Shown one piece after another: positions 28,104 through 37,314 of a DNA stretch of 64,000 bases (position 1 is its first letter; every line of letters starts with the position of its first letter). A program made the position numbers and the translations under genes. The DNA is taken from contig NZ_LMJE01000009.1 of assembly GCF_001429245.1 (NCBI RefSeq), positions 1 through 64,000 of the forward strand, written 5' to 3'. The notes under the pieces are model-generated. The model made no database searches. It saw nothing but the letters and a program-made list of their open reading frames with translations, and was not told where the DNA came from. This DNA is from Rhizobium sp. Root274. GTDB lineage: Bacteria > Pseudomonadota > Alphaproteobacteria > Rhizobiales > Rhizobiaceae.

Positions 28104-29006
28104 TTGAGCCGTCTTCCACCCCTACGCCTTCTGACCACCTTCGAAGCCGTCGCCCGGCTCGGCTCGATGCGCGAGGCGGCGACTGCCTTGAACGTCACCC
28201 AGCCCGCTGTCACCCAGGCGCTGAGGGCCCTGGAAGACCATGTCGGCGCCACCCTGGTCGACCGCACCACGCGTCCCGCAAGGCTCACCGAAACCGGCCA
28301 GCAACTCGCCCGCGCCACCCGCGATGGCCTCGACCTGATCGCCGACACGATCGAGGAAATCCGCACCAGCACCGGCCTCGAAGACCAGCGCCTGACCGTC
28401 GCCTGCACCATGGGCCTTGCCACCCACTGGCTGATGCCGCGCCTGAGCGACTTCTACGCCCGCCATCCGGGTTACTTCGTCAATGTCCAGGTGCCCCCAA
28501 CCGACCTGCCGCAGATGTGGCCCGGCACCGACCTCGTCCTGCGCTACGGCCGCGGCACCTGGACCGATGGCACGACGCTCCGCCTCTTCGACGAAACCGT
28601 CTGCCCCGTCGGTCGCCCGGCTTTGGTCGAAACCCTGATGGCCAAGGGCGAGGGACTGGAGACCGGCCCGCTCATCCATGTCCGCACCGTCGAGGCGCGC
28701 CACTGGGAAGGTTGGACCGACTATCTCGCCCGCCGCGACCTGCCCAAACCGCGCGGCCCATCCCACATTTTCGACAACTACGTACAGGCGGTGCAGGCAG
28801 CGCTTGACGGACGCGGCCTGATGCTCGGCTGGCGCTCGATCACCGACACCCTCGTCGCCGACGGCAGCCTGAAACCCTGGCCCGACGGCGCGCTTAACCT
28901 CGGCACCGCCTATTTTGCGACGGTGGCGCCGACGGCGGCAAAACGCCCGGCGGTCAAGGCTTTTGTGACCTGGCTAGGGGAGGGGGCGGACGGTGTCGCT
29001 ATATGA
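28104..29006 (+). CDS. LysR family transcriptional regulator, GcvA-like
   Basis: The 300-residue protein has an N-terminal winged helix (LTTFEAVARLGSMREAATAL, then NVTQPAVTQALRALEDHVGA) and a periplasmic-binding-like effector domain. The DLVLRYGRGTW segment near residue 140 is characteristic of the GcvA subgroup. Translation begins at TTG (28104), well placed after GCTGGAGG; no ATG gives the conserved start. It is divergent from the dioxygenase-aldolase operon, which is its most likely target. Confidence 0.88.
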   Translation: MSRLPPLRLLTTFEAVARLGSMREAATALNVTQPAVTQALRALEDHVGATLVDRTTRPARLTETGQQLARATRDGLDLIADTIEEIRTSTGLEDQRLTVACTMGLATHWLMPRLSDFYARHPGYFVNVQVPPTDLPQMWPGTDLVLRYGRGTWTDGTTLRLFDETVCPVGRPALVETLMAKGEGLETGPLIHVRTVEARHWEGWTDYLARRDLPKPRGPSHIFDNYVQAVQAALDGRGLMLGWRSITDTLVADGSLKPWPDGALNLGTAYFATVAPTAAKRPAVKAFVTWLGEGADGVAI

Positions 29007-29071
29007 AGCTGAGTAAATAAGATAATTAGGCAAATTGAAAATTAGCGGGCCGGCGGTTGCTTAGATGCTCG

Positions 29072-29737
29072 TCACGAAGAGGACTGCGTCTCCCGAAAAC
29101 TCTCCAGCGCCGTCACTCTCTGCCACCAGTCACCGAGTTTGCGGTGTTCGACTAACATCTGGCGCAGCTCCGGCACCTCCAGCGCATAGTCGATCATCGG
29201 CGCCAGATAGAGATCCGCCAGCGTGAGTGTGTCTCCACACATCCACCGCTGCTCGGAAAGCATTCCGGCAAGCACGTCGAGCGTGATCCGGGCAACGCCG
29301 CGCGCATTCTCCACGCGCGCCTCATCCGGGGCTTCCTCCCGCTTCGACTTTTCGATGCACTCGACATAAAGCCCCCATACCATCTGCGGATAAACATAGC
29401 CGTCCGCAATGCTGATGATCTGGTTCATCCGGGCGCGGGTTTTCGCCTCGACAGGCTGAAGCGCCGGCCCGTCGAAGGCCTCGTCGACATAGCGGGTGAT
29501 GGCCCCTGTCTCATAGAGACGGAAATCACCGTGTTCGAAGGCTGGGATCTTCCCGAAAGGATGCCTCTGCCGATGCGCCGCTGGAACCCCATCTTCGGCA
29601 AAGATGTCGACCGGCACGAGATCATACGCGACGCCTTTTTCCTGAAGGGCAAGACGCGCGATCCGCACATAAACGCTGTGATTGGCGCCGTAGAGTTGAG
29701 GTCGTTCTGTTTCCATTGGTCGTGCCGGCACCGTCAC
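29072..29737 (-). CDS. Glutathione S-transferase family protein
   Basis: The 221-residue protein has an N-terminal thioredoxin-like domain (QLYGANHSVYVRIARLALQE, then GKIPAFEHGDFRLYETGAIT with the SNAIL/TRAIL-like glutathione site) and an all-helical C-terminal domain (TLTLADLYLAPMIDY). The likely catalytic residue is a serine or tyrosine in NHSVY. GTG at 29737 overlaps the hepT stop (GTGA) and has GAGGAGCGAAA in front; ATG at 29716 is an alternative. It is the last gene of mntA-hepT-gst. Confidence 0.82.
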   Translation of the reverse strand: MTVPARPMETERPQLYGANHSVYVRIARLALQEKGVAYDLVPVDIFAEDGVPAAHRQRHPFGKIPAFEHGDFRLYETGAITRYVDEAFDGPALQPVEAKTRARMNQIISIADGYVYPQMVWGLYVECIEKSKREEAPDEARVENARGVARITLDVLAGMLSEQRWMCGDTLTLADLYLAPMIDYALEVPELRQMLVEHRKLGDWWQRVTALESFRETQSSS

Positions 29738-30090
29738 TTTCGCTCCTCATGGGTCGAGCGCAGCATCTTCAGAACTGCAGCTTTGAGCGGCTTGAGATGC
29801 CGCTCGATCACCGACCAAATCACGTCGTCGGCAATCGTGTGATACTCATGGCGCAGCACATTGCCGATACCGTGAATCTGTTTCCAGGGGATGTCCGGTG
29901 CTAAAGAGAGTAGGGCATCCGGCAGATGCCGCGATGCTTCGGAGATGATTTCTAGAGCCCGTTGCACGGCCAGCCTAATCAGCCAGTCCTGCTTGAAATC
30001 TTCCAGAGATATCCCGTCGGTATACTTTTGTATGCCTTCGATCGCGTCCAGGATCTCTGCAAGGACTGCGTCAACCCTTCGTCCGCTCAT
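29734..30090 (-). CDS. hepT: HepT-like HEPN toxin (DUF86)
   Basis: The 118-residue helical protein matches the HepT/DUF86 HEPN family, RNases neutralised by the partner nucleotidyltransferase. The HxY part of the catalytic motif is HEY at 81-83, but the arginine expected five residues before the histidine (Rx4HxY) is glycine (G76), and an arginine sits at position 80 instead. This variant may be a subfamily trait or lower activity. ATG at 30090 shares one base with the mntA stop (TGATG). The toxin gene follows its antitoxin. Confidence 0.85.
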   Translation of the reverse strand: MSGRRVDAVLAEILDAIEGIQKYTDGISLEDFKQDWLIRLAVQRALEIISEASRHLPDALLSLAPDIPWKQIHGIGNVLRHEYHTIADDVIWSVIERHLKPLKAAVLKMLRSTHEERK

Positions 30091-30386
30091 CAAAACACCC
30101 GAAGCGCAGACCGCTCAATATCGCCCCTTAGCATGGGGTGCAGGCTGTTCCTCGTGGTCAGGTCCACCGCAATGGAAAGTTCCTGCTCCAGGAACTGCTG
30201 GATGCCGATCAGTTCGATCAGGGAAAATTTCTCGGTTGGATCATAGTCGATGAATAGATCGAGGTCGCTTGTTGGTGTCGCCTCGTCGCGCACTGTCGAG
30301 CCGAAAACATACAGTCCCGTTGCCCCCATGGCCCGGACCGTTGGGGCAAGCCGCTTGAGCTGCGATATGGCTTCAACCTGCTTCAT
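30090..30386 (-). CDS. mntA: MntA-like nucleotidyltransferase antitoxin
   Basis: The 98-residue protein is a minimal nucleotidyltransferase with the exact motif GS-x10-DxD: G29-S30 then D41 and D43 (in VFGSTVRDEATPTSDLDLF). In the studied MntA/HepT systems it inactivates the toxin by adenylylating a tyrosine near the HEPN site. It lies directly upstream of hepT with one shared base. The length is normal for the MNT family. Confidence 0.85.
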   Translation of the reverse strand: MKQVEAISQLKRLAPTVRAMGATGLYVFGSTVRDEATPTSDLDLFIDYDPTEKFSLIELIGIQQFLEQELSIAVDLTTRNSLHPMLRGDIERSALRVF

Positions 30387-30417
30387 GCTCGGATGTTAGC
30401 ACACCATATGTTCTCCG

Positions 30418-30786
30418 TCACTTCGGTCGCTGCACCCCCTCATACACGGTCGCGAGCTGCGCCATCCGCGCCGTATAGGCCGCAGTCAGGCAGGCGACGT
30501 CACCCTTGCATTCGCCGCGTTTGGCCAGCCACTCGATCTGCTGGTCCTGCAATTCGCCGCGCGCACCCATGGCCAGCAGCCCGGACAACAGCTCAAACGT
30601 CGTGACCATCTTCACGTCCATGTCGTTGAGCGACAGCGTCTGGCAGATCGCGGTCTCGTCCTCGGCCAGTTCCGGCTTCTTGCAGTCGAAGCTTGCGGCG
30701 TGAGCGGGCAGCGCGCCCGCCAGCATGGGGCCGGCAAGCAGCGCGAAGATCAGGGCGCGGGTCGCGGCTGCATGGGGATCGGACAT
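30418..30786 (-). CDS. Small secreted protein, LprI-like (DUF1311)
   Basis: The 122-residue product has a signal peptide ending near PAHAASFDC and a mature part with four cysteines (FDCKKPELAEDETAICQ, then ECKGDVACLTAAYTARM), the pattern of the LprI/DUF1311 family, some members of which inhibit lysozyme. Start at ATG 30786 has GAGGTCATC before it; an upstream TTG has no good site. It is divergent from the serine hydrolase gene. Function in this organism is unknown. Confidence 0.75.
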   Translation of the reverse strand: MSDPHAAATRALIFALLAGPMLAGALPAHAASFDCKKPELAEDETAICQTLSLNDMDVKMVTTFELLSGLLAMGARGELQDQQIEWLAKRGECKGDVACLTAAYTARMAQLATVYEGVQRPK

Positions 30787-30935
30787 GATGACCTCGTTTT
30801 GGTTTGGCAACGGAGGCTGAACGCCCCGGGCGCCGTCACGTTCCGTGCGCCGTGCGCATGGCAGCTCCTCACGATGCGGTGAGGCAGCGCCCGAGAGGCT
30901 TTGATCCTCCTTGTGGCGCGCCTAAGTTGCACGGG

Positions 30936-31961
30936 ATGAACAGAAGAACGCTCCTTGCCGCGATCGCCGCGCTTCCCGCTTTCCCGCTCGCCAAGAGCTT
31001 CGCCCAATCCTCGGAGGTGGACGATATCTCGCGCCAGCGCATCGGCACGCTGCTTGACGAGGCCCGCCGGCTCGACACGCTGGAAACCGTGATCGTCACC
31101 CGCGATGGCGAGCCGCTCGCCGAGCGCGCCTATGGCAACAACTCGCTTGATGGCTCCACGAACATCAAATCCGCCTCGAAATGCGTCGTCTCCGCCCTCG
31201 TTGGTATTGCGATCGACAAGGGCCTGCTCGACGGTGTCGATCAGAAGATGGAAACCGTGCTGCGCTCCGAATTCCCCAAGAATCCCGATCCGCGCCTGTC
31301 GAAGATCACCATCGGCCATCTCCTGTCCATGCGCGCGGGCCTCGATCGCATGTCCGGTCCAAATTACGGCCGCTGGGTCGCGAGCCGCAACTGGACACGC
31401 TCAGCACTCGCCGCCGATTTCGTCGACGAGCCGGGCGGTGGCATGCTCTATTCCACGGCCTCGACCCATCTGCTTTCGGTGATCCTCACCAAGGTTTCCG
31501 GCAAGCCGACGCTGGCACTGGCACGCGACTGGCTCCGCCCGCTCGACGGCTTCCGCATTGGCGCCTGGGACCGCGATCCCCAGGGTTATTATCTCGGTGG
31601 CAACCAGATGGCCATGACGCCGCGCTCGCTGCATGCCTTCGGCGAGCTCTATCGGCGCGGCGGCGTCACCGAGGACGGCACGCGCCTCATCTCCGAAGAC
31701 TGGATCCGCGAAAGCTGGATCCTCCGCACTAATTCCGTCTTCAACGGCGATGGCTACGGTTACGCCTGGTTCCTGAAAGAGATGGGCGGCGAGCAGGTGA
31801 ACTATGCCTGGGGTTACGGCGGTCAGATGCTCTACATCACCCCGAGCCTCGGCCTCACCGTCGCCATGACCTCCAACGAGGCAGCCCCATCGGCCCGCAC
31901 CGGCTACCGCGACGAGCTGCACGGCCTGATGACTGGCATCATCGGCATCGTCAGGACTTGA
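30936..31961 (+). CDS. Serine hydrolase, class C beta-lactamase fold
   Basis: The 341-residue protein has an N-terminal export signal (MNRRTLLAAIAALPAFPLAK) with two arginines, so Tat export is possible. The beta-lactamase/DD-peptidase fold is shown by the SxxK motif SASK (in NIKSASKCVVSALVG, near residue 79), a second element LYSTASTHLLS in place of YxN, and WGYGGQ in place of the KTG box. These changes argue for an esterase-like or peptidase role and against a resistance beta-lactamase. Nearby genes give no clue to substrate. Confidence 0.82.
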   Translation: MNRRTLLAAIAALPAFPLAKSFAQSSEVDDISRQRIGTLLDEARRLDTLETVIVTRDGEPLAERAYGNNSLDGSTNIKSASKCVVSALVGIAIDKGLLDGVDQKMETVLRSEFPKNPDPRLSKITIGHLLSMRAGLDRMSGPNYGRWVASRNWTRSALAADFVDEPGGGMLYSTASTHLLSVILTKVSGKPTLALARDWLRPLDGFRIGAWDRDPQGYYLGGNQMAMTPRSLHAFGELYRRGGVTEDGTRLISEDWIRESWILRTNSVFNGDGYGYAWFLKEMGGEQVNYAWGYGGQMLYITPSLGLTVAMTSNEAAPSARTGYRDELHGLMTGIIGIVRT

Positions 31962-32068
31962 GGCTGCCGAGGTTTATCCCCATCTGCGATCACGCTTCCT
32001 TGCTTCTGCCTATTTCAGGACGCAGGAACCGTGTTTAGAACATCCATGATCCATTGAAGGGTTCTTGC

Positions 32069-33481
32069 ATGCCGCGTCTCAGCCGTATCCTCTCCTTCGC
32101 CGTTGTCTTGACCGTTGCCGCCACACCGCTGGCGGGCACCACCGTGCTTGCCCAGGACAAGGTCGTGCCGCAGAGCCAGCTCGACATGCAGATGTCCTTT
32201 GCGCCGCTGGTCAAGCAGACGCGCGGCGCCGTCGTCAATGTCTATGCCGAGCGCATCGTCCAGAGCCGTTCCAATCTCTTTGCCGGTGATCCCTTCTTCG
32301 AACAGTTTTTCGGCCAGCGCATGCCGAACCGCACGGAAAAACAGTCCTCGCTCGGCTCGGGAGTGATCGTCGAGGCGAACGGCACGGTCGTGACCAACAA
32401 CCACGTCATCGATGGCGCCGACGACATCAAGGTGGCGCTGGCCGATGGCCGCGAATATCCGGTCAAGGTCGTGCTCAAGGATGATCGCCTTGACCTTGCC
32501 GTGCTGAAATTCGACGCGCCGGAAACGATGCCGACCCTGCCGATTGGCAATTCCGACGCCACCGAAGTCGGCGACCTCGTGCTTGCCATCGGCAATCCTT
32601 TCGGTGTCGGCCAGACGGTCACCTCGGGCATCGTCTCGGCGCTCGCCCGCAATCAGGTCACGGAAGGGGATTTCGGCTTCTTCATCCAGACCGATGCCGC
32701 GATCAATCCCGGCAATTCCGGCGGCGCTTTGGTCAACACCAAAGGTGAGCTGATCGGCATCAACACCGCAATCTTTTCGCGTGGCGGCGGCTCCAATGGC
32801 GTGGGCTTCGCCATCCCTGCCAATCTCGTCCGCGTTTTCCTCGATGCTGCCGACCGCGGCGATGCAAGCTTCGAAAAGCCCTATGTCGGGGCAAGCTTCG
32901 AGCCGGTGACATCGGATGTGGCCGAAGCACTGGGCCTGAAAACGGTGCGCGGCGCGCTCGTCGTGCGCATCGCCGAAGATGGCCCGGCCGCCAAGGCAGG
33001 CCTGAAGCCTGGCCAGGTCGTGACCGCCGTCAACGGCATTCCCGTCGAACATCCCGATGCCCTCGGCTACCGCCTGACCACAGCAGGTCTCGGCAAGACG
33101 GCTGAACTCACAGTTCAGGAGGATGGCAAAGAAAAGACGATCGCGCTGACGCTGGCGGCCGCCCCCGAAACCCGGCCGCGCGACATCCAGTTGATAGAGG
33201 GGCGCAACCCCTTTGCCGGCATCCGCGCCGGTAATCTTTCGCCGCGTCTCGCCTATGAACTCAAGATGGCCTCGGAAGTCACCGGCGTTGTTGTCACCGA
33301 AGTGGTCCAGGGCTCGCCCGCCGCCCGCCTCGGCTTCCAGCCGCGAGATATTGTCGTCGCCGTCAATGGCGAGGATATCGCCTCGGTCGATGACCTGAAG
33401 AAGATCGCCGAAAGCGATCCCGGCTTCTGGCGCGTCGAGATCGAACGCGACGGCCAGCGCATTCGGCAGATCTTTCGATGA
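32069..33481 (+). CDS. degP: DegP/HtrA family periplasmic serine protease
   Basis: The 470-residue protein has a signal peptide (to about residue 28), a trypsin-like domain with the triad H112 (TNNHVID), D142 (DDRLDLAVLK) and S217 (NPGNSGGAL), and two C-terminal PDZ domains (about 265-345 and 375-465). It degrades or refolds damaged envelope proteins. ATG at 32069 after AAGGGTTCTTGC is chosen over TTG at 32054. Its stop overlaps the rarA start (ATGA). Rhizobia have several paralogues, so whether this is DegP or DegQ type is unclear. Confidence 0.9.
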   Translation: MPRLSRILSFAVVLTVAATPLAGTTVLAQDKVVPQSQLDMQMSFAPLVKQTRGAVVNVYAERIVQSRSNLFAGDPFFEQFFGQRMPNRTEKQSSLGSGVIVEANGTVVTNNHVIDGADDIKVALADGREYPVKVVLKDDRLDLAVLKFDAPETMPTLPIGNSDATEVGDLVLAIGNPFGVGQTVTSGIVSALARNQVTEGDFGFFIQTDAAINPGNSGGALVNTKGELIGINTAIFSRGGGSNGVGFAIPANLVRVFLDAADRGDASFEKPYVGASFEPVTSDVAEALGLKTVRGALVVRIAEDGPAAKAGLKPGQVVTAVNGIPVEHPDALGYRLTTAGLGKTAELTVQEDGKEKTIALTLAAAPETRPRDIQLIEGRNPFAGIRAGNLSPRLAYELKMASEVTGVVVTEVVQGSPAARLGFQPRDIVVAVNGEDIASVDDLKKIAESDPGFWRVEIERDGQRIRQIFR

Positions 33482-34791
33482 GTGATCTCTTCGCGCCGCA
33501 GATGTCGAAGGAAATGGCCGAGCGGCGTCCGCTCGCCGATCGTCTGCGGCCGAAGAACCTCGCCGAAGTCACCGGCCAGGAACACCTGACCGGCGAGGAC
33601 GGCGTGCTCGCCCGCATGATCGCGGCGGGTTCGCTGGGTTCGATGATCTTCTGGGGTCCGCCCGGTACCGGCAAGACCACCGTCGCCCGGCTTCTGTCGG
33701 GCGAGGCGGGCCTGGCCTTCGAGCAGATCTCGGCGATCTTCTCCGGCGTCGCCGATCTGAAGAAGGTCTTTGAAAGCGCGCGGCTCCGCCGCATGGAAGG
33801 CCGCCAGACGCTGCTCTTCGTCGACGAGATCCACCGCTTCAACCGCGCCCAGCAGGACAGTTTTCTGCCCGTCATGGAGGATGGCACTGTCATCCTCGTT
33901 GGGGCGACGACCGAAAACCCGAGCTTCGAATTGAACGCCGCTCTTTTGTCGCGGGCGAGGGTGCTCACTTTCAAGAGCCATGATGCCGAGAGCATCGAGA
34001 CGCTTTTGAAGCGCGCGGAGGAAACGGAAGGCAAGCCGCTGCCGCTTGATGCCGATGCCCGGCACGCTTTGATCCGCATGGCCGATGGCGATGGCCGGGC
34101 GTCTTTGACGCTGGCCGAAGAGGTCTGGCGCGCCGCCCGCCCTGGTGAGGTCTTCGACACCGAGGGCCTGGGCCGCATCGTCCAGCGCCGCGCGCCGGTC
34201 TACGATAAGGGCCAGGACGGTCACTACAATCTGATCTCGGCGCTCCACAAGGCGGTGCGCGGCTCCGACCCGGATGCGGCCCTCTATTATCTCTGCCGCA
34301 TGTTTGATGCGGGCGAGGACCCGCTTTATCTCGGCCGTCGGCTGGTCCGCATGGCGGTCGAGGATATCGGCCTGGCTGACCCGCAGGCGCTCGTGATCTG
34401 CAATGCCGCCAAGGATGCCTATGATTATCTCGGCTCTCCGGAGGGGGAGCTGGCGCTCGCCCAGGCCTGCGTTTATCTCGCCACCGCCCCGAAATCGAAT
34501 GGCGTCTATGTCGCCTACAAGGCCGCCATGCGCGCCGCCAAGGAATATGGCTCGCTCCTGCCGCCCAAGCACATCCTCAATGCCCCGACGAAGCTGATGA
34601 AGGCGGAAGGCTATAATGAGGGTTATCGCTACGACCACGACGAACCCGATGCCTTTTCCGGCCAGGATTATTTCCCGGAGAAGATGGGCCGCAAGACCTT
34701 TTACGACCCGCCGGAGCGCGGCTTCGAGCGCGAGATCAAGAAACGGCTGGACTGGTGGGCGAAGCTCAGGCGCGATCGCGGCAGCGGCTAA
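33478..34791 (+). CDS. rarA: Replication-associated recombination protein RarA (MgsA)
   Basis: The 437-residue AAA+ ATPase has Walker A (WGPPGTGKTTVARLLSGE, near residue 60), Walker B and sensor text (LLFVDEIHRFNRAQQDSFLP) and the ENPSFELNAALLSRARVLTF block of clamp-loader-like proteins. RarA acts at stalled replication forks. It overlaps degP by four bases, an arrangement I know from other rhizobia. Length is normal for the family. Confidence 0.95.
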   Translation: MSDLFAPQMSKEMAERRPLADRLRPKNLAEVTGQEHLTGEDGVLARMIAAGSLGSMIFWGPPGTGKTTVARLLSGEAGLAFEQISAIFSGVADLKKVFESARLRRMEGRQTLLFVDEIHRFNRAQQDSFLPVMEDGTVILVGATTENPSFELNAALLSRARVLTFKSHDAESIETLLKRAEETEGKPLPLDADARHALIRMADGDGRASLTLAEEVWRAARPGEVFDTEGLGRIVQRRAPVYDKGQDGHYNLISALHKAVRGSDPDAALYYLCRMFDAGEDPLYLGRRLVRMAVEDIGLADPQALVICNAAKDAYDYLGSPEGELALAQACVYLATAPKSNGVYVAYKAAMRAAKEYGSLLPPKHILNAPTKLMKAEGYNEGYRYDHDEPDAFSGQDYFPEKMGRKTFYDPPERGFEREIKKRLDWWAKLRRDRGSG

Positions 34792-34883
34792 CACGTTCTG
34801 ACAGTTTGCTTATCGTCATTTTGTATTAAGTTGATTTTAAGCGGATGCTTTTAGTCTGCTTCGACGGAAAGCAGAGGAAACGC

Positions 34884-36386
34884 ATGCCGCAGAGATATGG
34901 ATTGTTTGACGAAGCGGCATTGCCCGCCGCGGAGCCGCGGGTGAGCCTGAGGACGCTCGGCGGGATCTTTTCGGCCGTTCTCATCACGCTGGCAGCCCTC
35001 TCGCTTTTCTTCGTCGGTGCCGTGGCATCGAAAAAGGCCGACGCTATCGCCGTCGAAAAGCAGTTCACCTTTCTTGAGAATGCCATCCGCGACCGCCAGA
35101 ACCTGATGGCTCGAGATCAACTGGGTCTTGCGCGCTGGGACCGGGCGGTCCGCTTCGTCACCCTCGATTTCTGGCCAGCTTTCATCGAAAACGAGCTCGT
35201 ATCGTCGCTGTGGAACGATTTCGGACATGACCGCAGCTTCCTGATCGGCCCCGGTGGGCGGGTTCTGATGGCGGCCTATCAGGACGACGTCGAATTCGGC
35301 GAGAACTGGCTTGAGCCCGGCAGCAGTCTGCTGGCACTCGTGGATCTCGCCATTGCCCGGCACAACACCAACCGCATCAAGGTCGATGGCGGCTACAGCC
35401 AGCGGCCCGTCATCGCGTCCCATGTCGAGGAGATTGCCGCCTATGGTTTCATCGAGATTGACGGCAAGGCGATGATCGCGAGCGCCATGGCAATCGTTCC
35501 GGACGACAATCGGGTCGTTCTGCCGGCCGGCGCTCCGGTCATCCTGGTGTCGGCCCGACCGATCGACGCGGGTTTCATTCACGATCTGAATGCCCAGCTG
35601 AAGGTCAGCGGGCTCTTCTACAGCAACGACACCGACGGTCTTGTGCCGGCCGTGGATATCGAGGCCCGCACCATCGGCAGCTTCTCCTGGGAGCCCTATC
35701 GTCCCGGTCGGGAAATCTGGCATCTGGTCGTGCCCCTGGTGGTCTTGCTGTCGAGCCTGCTCCTGGCCGCGACCCTGATCATCGGCCGCATGATCGGCCG
35801 GCTGTCGAACCGTCTGGAGGCGAGTGAACGGCAAAACCGCGAACTGGCGCTGCGCGACGCGCTGTCGGGTCTTGCCAACCGGCTATGCTTCGACCGGGCC
35901 CTTACAGTCGCTTCCGAGCGCCTTGCTCACGCCCCCTTCGCCGTGATCGCGAGTGACCTCGACCGGTTCAAGGCGGTCAACGATATCCACGGACACGGTG
36001 CCGGCGATGCTGTCATCCGCGTGGTGGCCGAGCGGTTGCGCGAGGCGGTCGGAGAGCACGGCCTAGTCGGTCGCATGGGCGGCGACGAGTTCGTCATTCT
36101 GGTGTCCGGCTTCCACGACCGGCCGCGTCTGGCGCTGCTTGCCCAGCAGATCATCGCCTCCGTCTCGCGCCCCATCCTGGTGCCAAACGGCGCGGTCGTT
36201 GATGTCGGCATCAGCCTAGGCGTCGCCATTGCGCCCGACCATGGCGTATCGGGGCATCAGATCATGGCCTGCGCCGACCGTGCCCTTTATGCCTCCAAGG
36301 AAGGCGGCCGTGGTCGCGTATTCTTCGCGGAAGATCGGCAGGACGCACGCGAAGTGCCAGCCAACGCAAGCACTGCTGCCGCCTAA
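34884..36386 (+). CDS. Diguanylate cyclase with periplasmic CHASE4-like sensor
   Basis: The 500-residue protein has a transmembrane helix near residues 27-49, a periplasmic domain of about 230 residues resembling CHASE4 (RQNLMARDQLGLARWDRAVR), a second helix near 275-300 and a GGDEF domain with intact GRMGGDEFVIL near residue 400. The product-inhibition RxxD site normally five residues before GGDEF is missing (EHGL). It should make cyclic di-GMP in response to an external signal. ATG at 34884 after AGAGGAAACGC is preferred over ATG at 34845. Confidence 0.87.
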   Translation: MPQRYGLFDEAALPAAEPRVSLRTLGGIFSAVLITLAALSLFFVGAVASKKADAIAVEKQFTFLENAIRDRQNLMARDQLGLARWDRAVRFVTLDFWPAFIENELVSSLWNDFGHDRSFLIGPGGRVLMAAYQDDVEFGENWLEPGSSLLALVDLAIARHNTNRIKVDGGYSQRPVIASHVEEIAAYGFIEIDGKAMIASAMAIVPDDNRVVLPAGAPVILVSARPIDAGFIHDLNAQLKVSGLFYSNDTDGLVPAVDIEARTIGSFSWEPYRPGREIWHLVVPLVVLLSSLLLAATLIIGRMIGRLSNRLEASERQNRELALRDALSGLANRLCFDRALTVASERLAHAPFAVIASDLDRFKAVNDIHGHGAGDAVIRVVAERLREAVGEHGLVGRMGGDEFVILVSGFHDRPRLALLAQQIIASVSRPILVPNGAVVDVGISLGVAIAPDHGVSGHQIMACADRALYASKEGGRGRVFFAEDRQDAREVPANASTAAA

Positions 36387-36490
36387 GCCAAATCGACCAT
36401 CGAGCGCTCGGCTTGGCGCAAATACCGTGAGCAGAGAACCGCAGCTTCTGCGGCCAAGGCTGTCTTATCGGGTGCTATTGATGAAGGGTC

Positions 36491-36802
36491 TCAGGAGGCC
36501 CGCTGCTTCGGCTGAACGCTCGGAGCCGCCGTCATCTTGACCTTGCTCTCCGCCAGCCCGTGATGGCCTTCCATATCGACGATCAGATGCCAGTGGCCGT
36601 TTTCAGGAATGACGATCTTGAGTGGCGACTTCTTTGCGACACCGCCCAAAAACTTGAAGTCGAGCGTTTCCTTGAATCGCTGAAAATTCGTCGGCGTCAT
36701 CAGTCGCACATTGTTGACGGCGGATAGCGTCACTTCGATGATCGTGCCGGCGCGTTGTTCCTTCAGGTCGTAATGAGTGAAGCGAAAAGTCGGTTTGGAC
36801 AT
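36491..36802 (-). CDS. DUF1883 family protein
   Basis: The 103-residue product (MSKPTFRFTHYDLKEQRAGT) matches the DUF1883 pattern: FTHYDL at the start, VEVTLSAVNNVRLMTPTNF-like centre and the ENGHWHLIVDMEGHHGLAES block near residues 67-86. The fold is a small beta-sandwich; no function is established. It is monocistronic on the minus strand, convergent with the GGDEF gene. Confidence 0.8.
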   Translation of the reverse strand: MSKPTFRFTHYDLKEQRAGTIIEVTLSAVNNVRLMTPTNFQRFKETLDFKFLGGVAKKSPLKIVIPENGHWHLIVDMEGHHGLAESKVKMTAAPSVQPKQRAS

Positions 36803-36935
36803 CTTGTCCTCGTCTCCAGGCGGTCTGTCATTGTCGATCAGTCTATAACTGCGGCCGTTAAGGAACGGTTTGGCGGCGGGCGGCTTAGAGCGCTGACCGG
36901 AGACTTTTTTGGGACGATGCGTTCACTCAAATGAA

Positions 36936-36962
36936 AGCAGGGCCGACACTGTCGACCCTGCT
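36936..36962 (-). terminator. Terminator after the DUF378 gene
   Basis: On the minus strand AGCAGGG (36962-36956) pairs with CCCTGCT (36942-36936), with extra pairing of GACA/TGTC inside, and TTTCATTT follows. It lies 33 bases beyond the DUF378 stop codon. Confidence 0.6.
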
Positions 36963-36994
36963 CCATAGTATGTCTTTAAGCGATCAGCTGCCCG

Positions 36995-37234
36995 TTAGCG
37001 ATGGGTGCCGAGATTGGCTTCGGCCCGCGGTTCGCCGACCGACATGGCCTTGAAGAACGGAACCAGCTGCCAAAGGGCCGACAGGCCGACCAGCACGTAA
37101 ACGATGGTGGCAAGCGTCGTATCCTGGCCACCGAACAGGGTGGCAACGAGGTCGAAATCGGCAAGGCCGACGAGCAGCCAGTTGAGGCCGCCGACGATGA
37201 CGAGAAGCAGTGTGATAAGGTTGAGGGCGCGCAT
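36995..37234 (-). CDS. DUF378 small membrane protein
   Basis: The 79-residue protein (MRALNLITLLLVIVGGLNWL) has two hydrophobic helices (about 4-24 and 42-62) and the DUF378 signature IVGGLNWLLVGL followed by YVLVGLSALWQLVPF. The function is unknown; it is an inner-membrane protein common in rhizobia. TAGGAGAGAAATTC precedes the ATG at 37234. Longer upstream frames are not supported. Confidence 0.85.
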   Translation of the reverse strand: MRALNLITLLLVIVGGLNWLLVGLADFDLVATLFGGQDTTLATIVYVLVGLSALWQLVPFFKAMSVGEPRAEANLGTHR

Positions 37235-37314
37235 GAATTTCTCTCCTATGGTGTCGAATGAAACTAACGAGCGTCCGCGTGATTGGTTCCGATAGGGTCG
37301 GGACTCGCGGCGTC

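Noticed and set aside
30936..31961. Class C antibiotic-resistance beta-lactamase
   Set aside because: SxxK is present but YxN and KTG are replaced (YST, WGYGG), so resistance activity is unlikely; called a serine hydrolase only.
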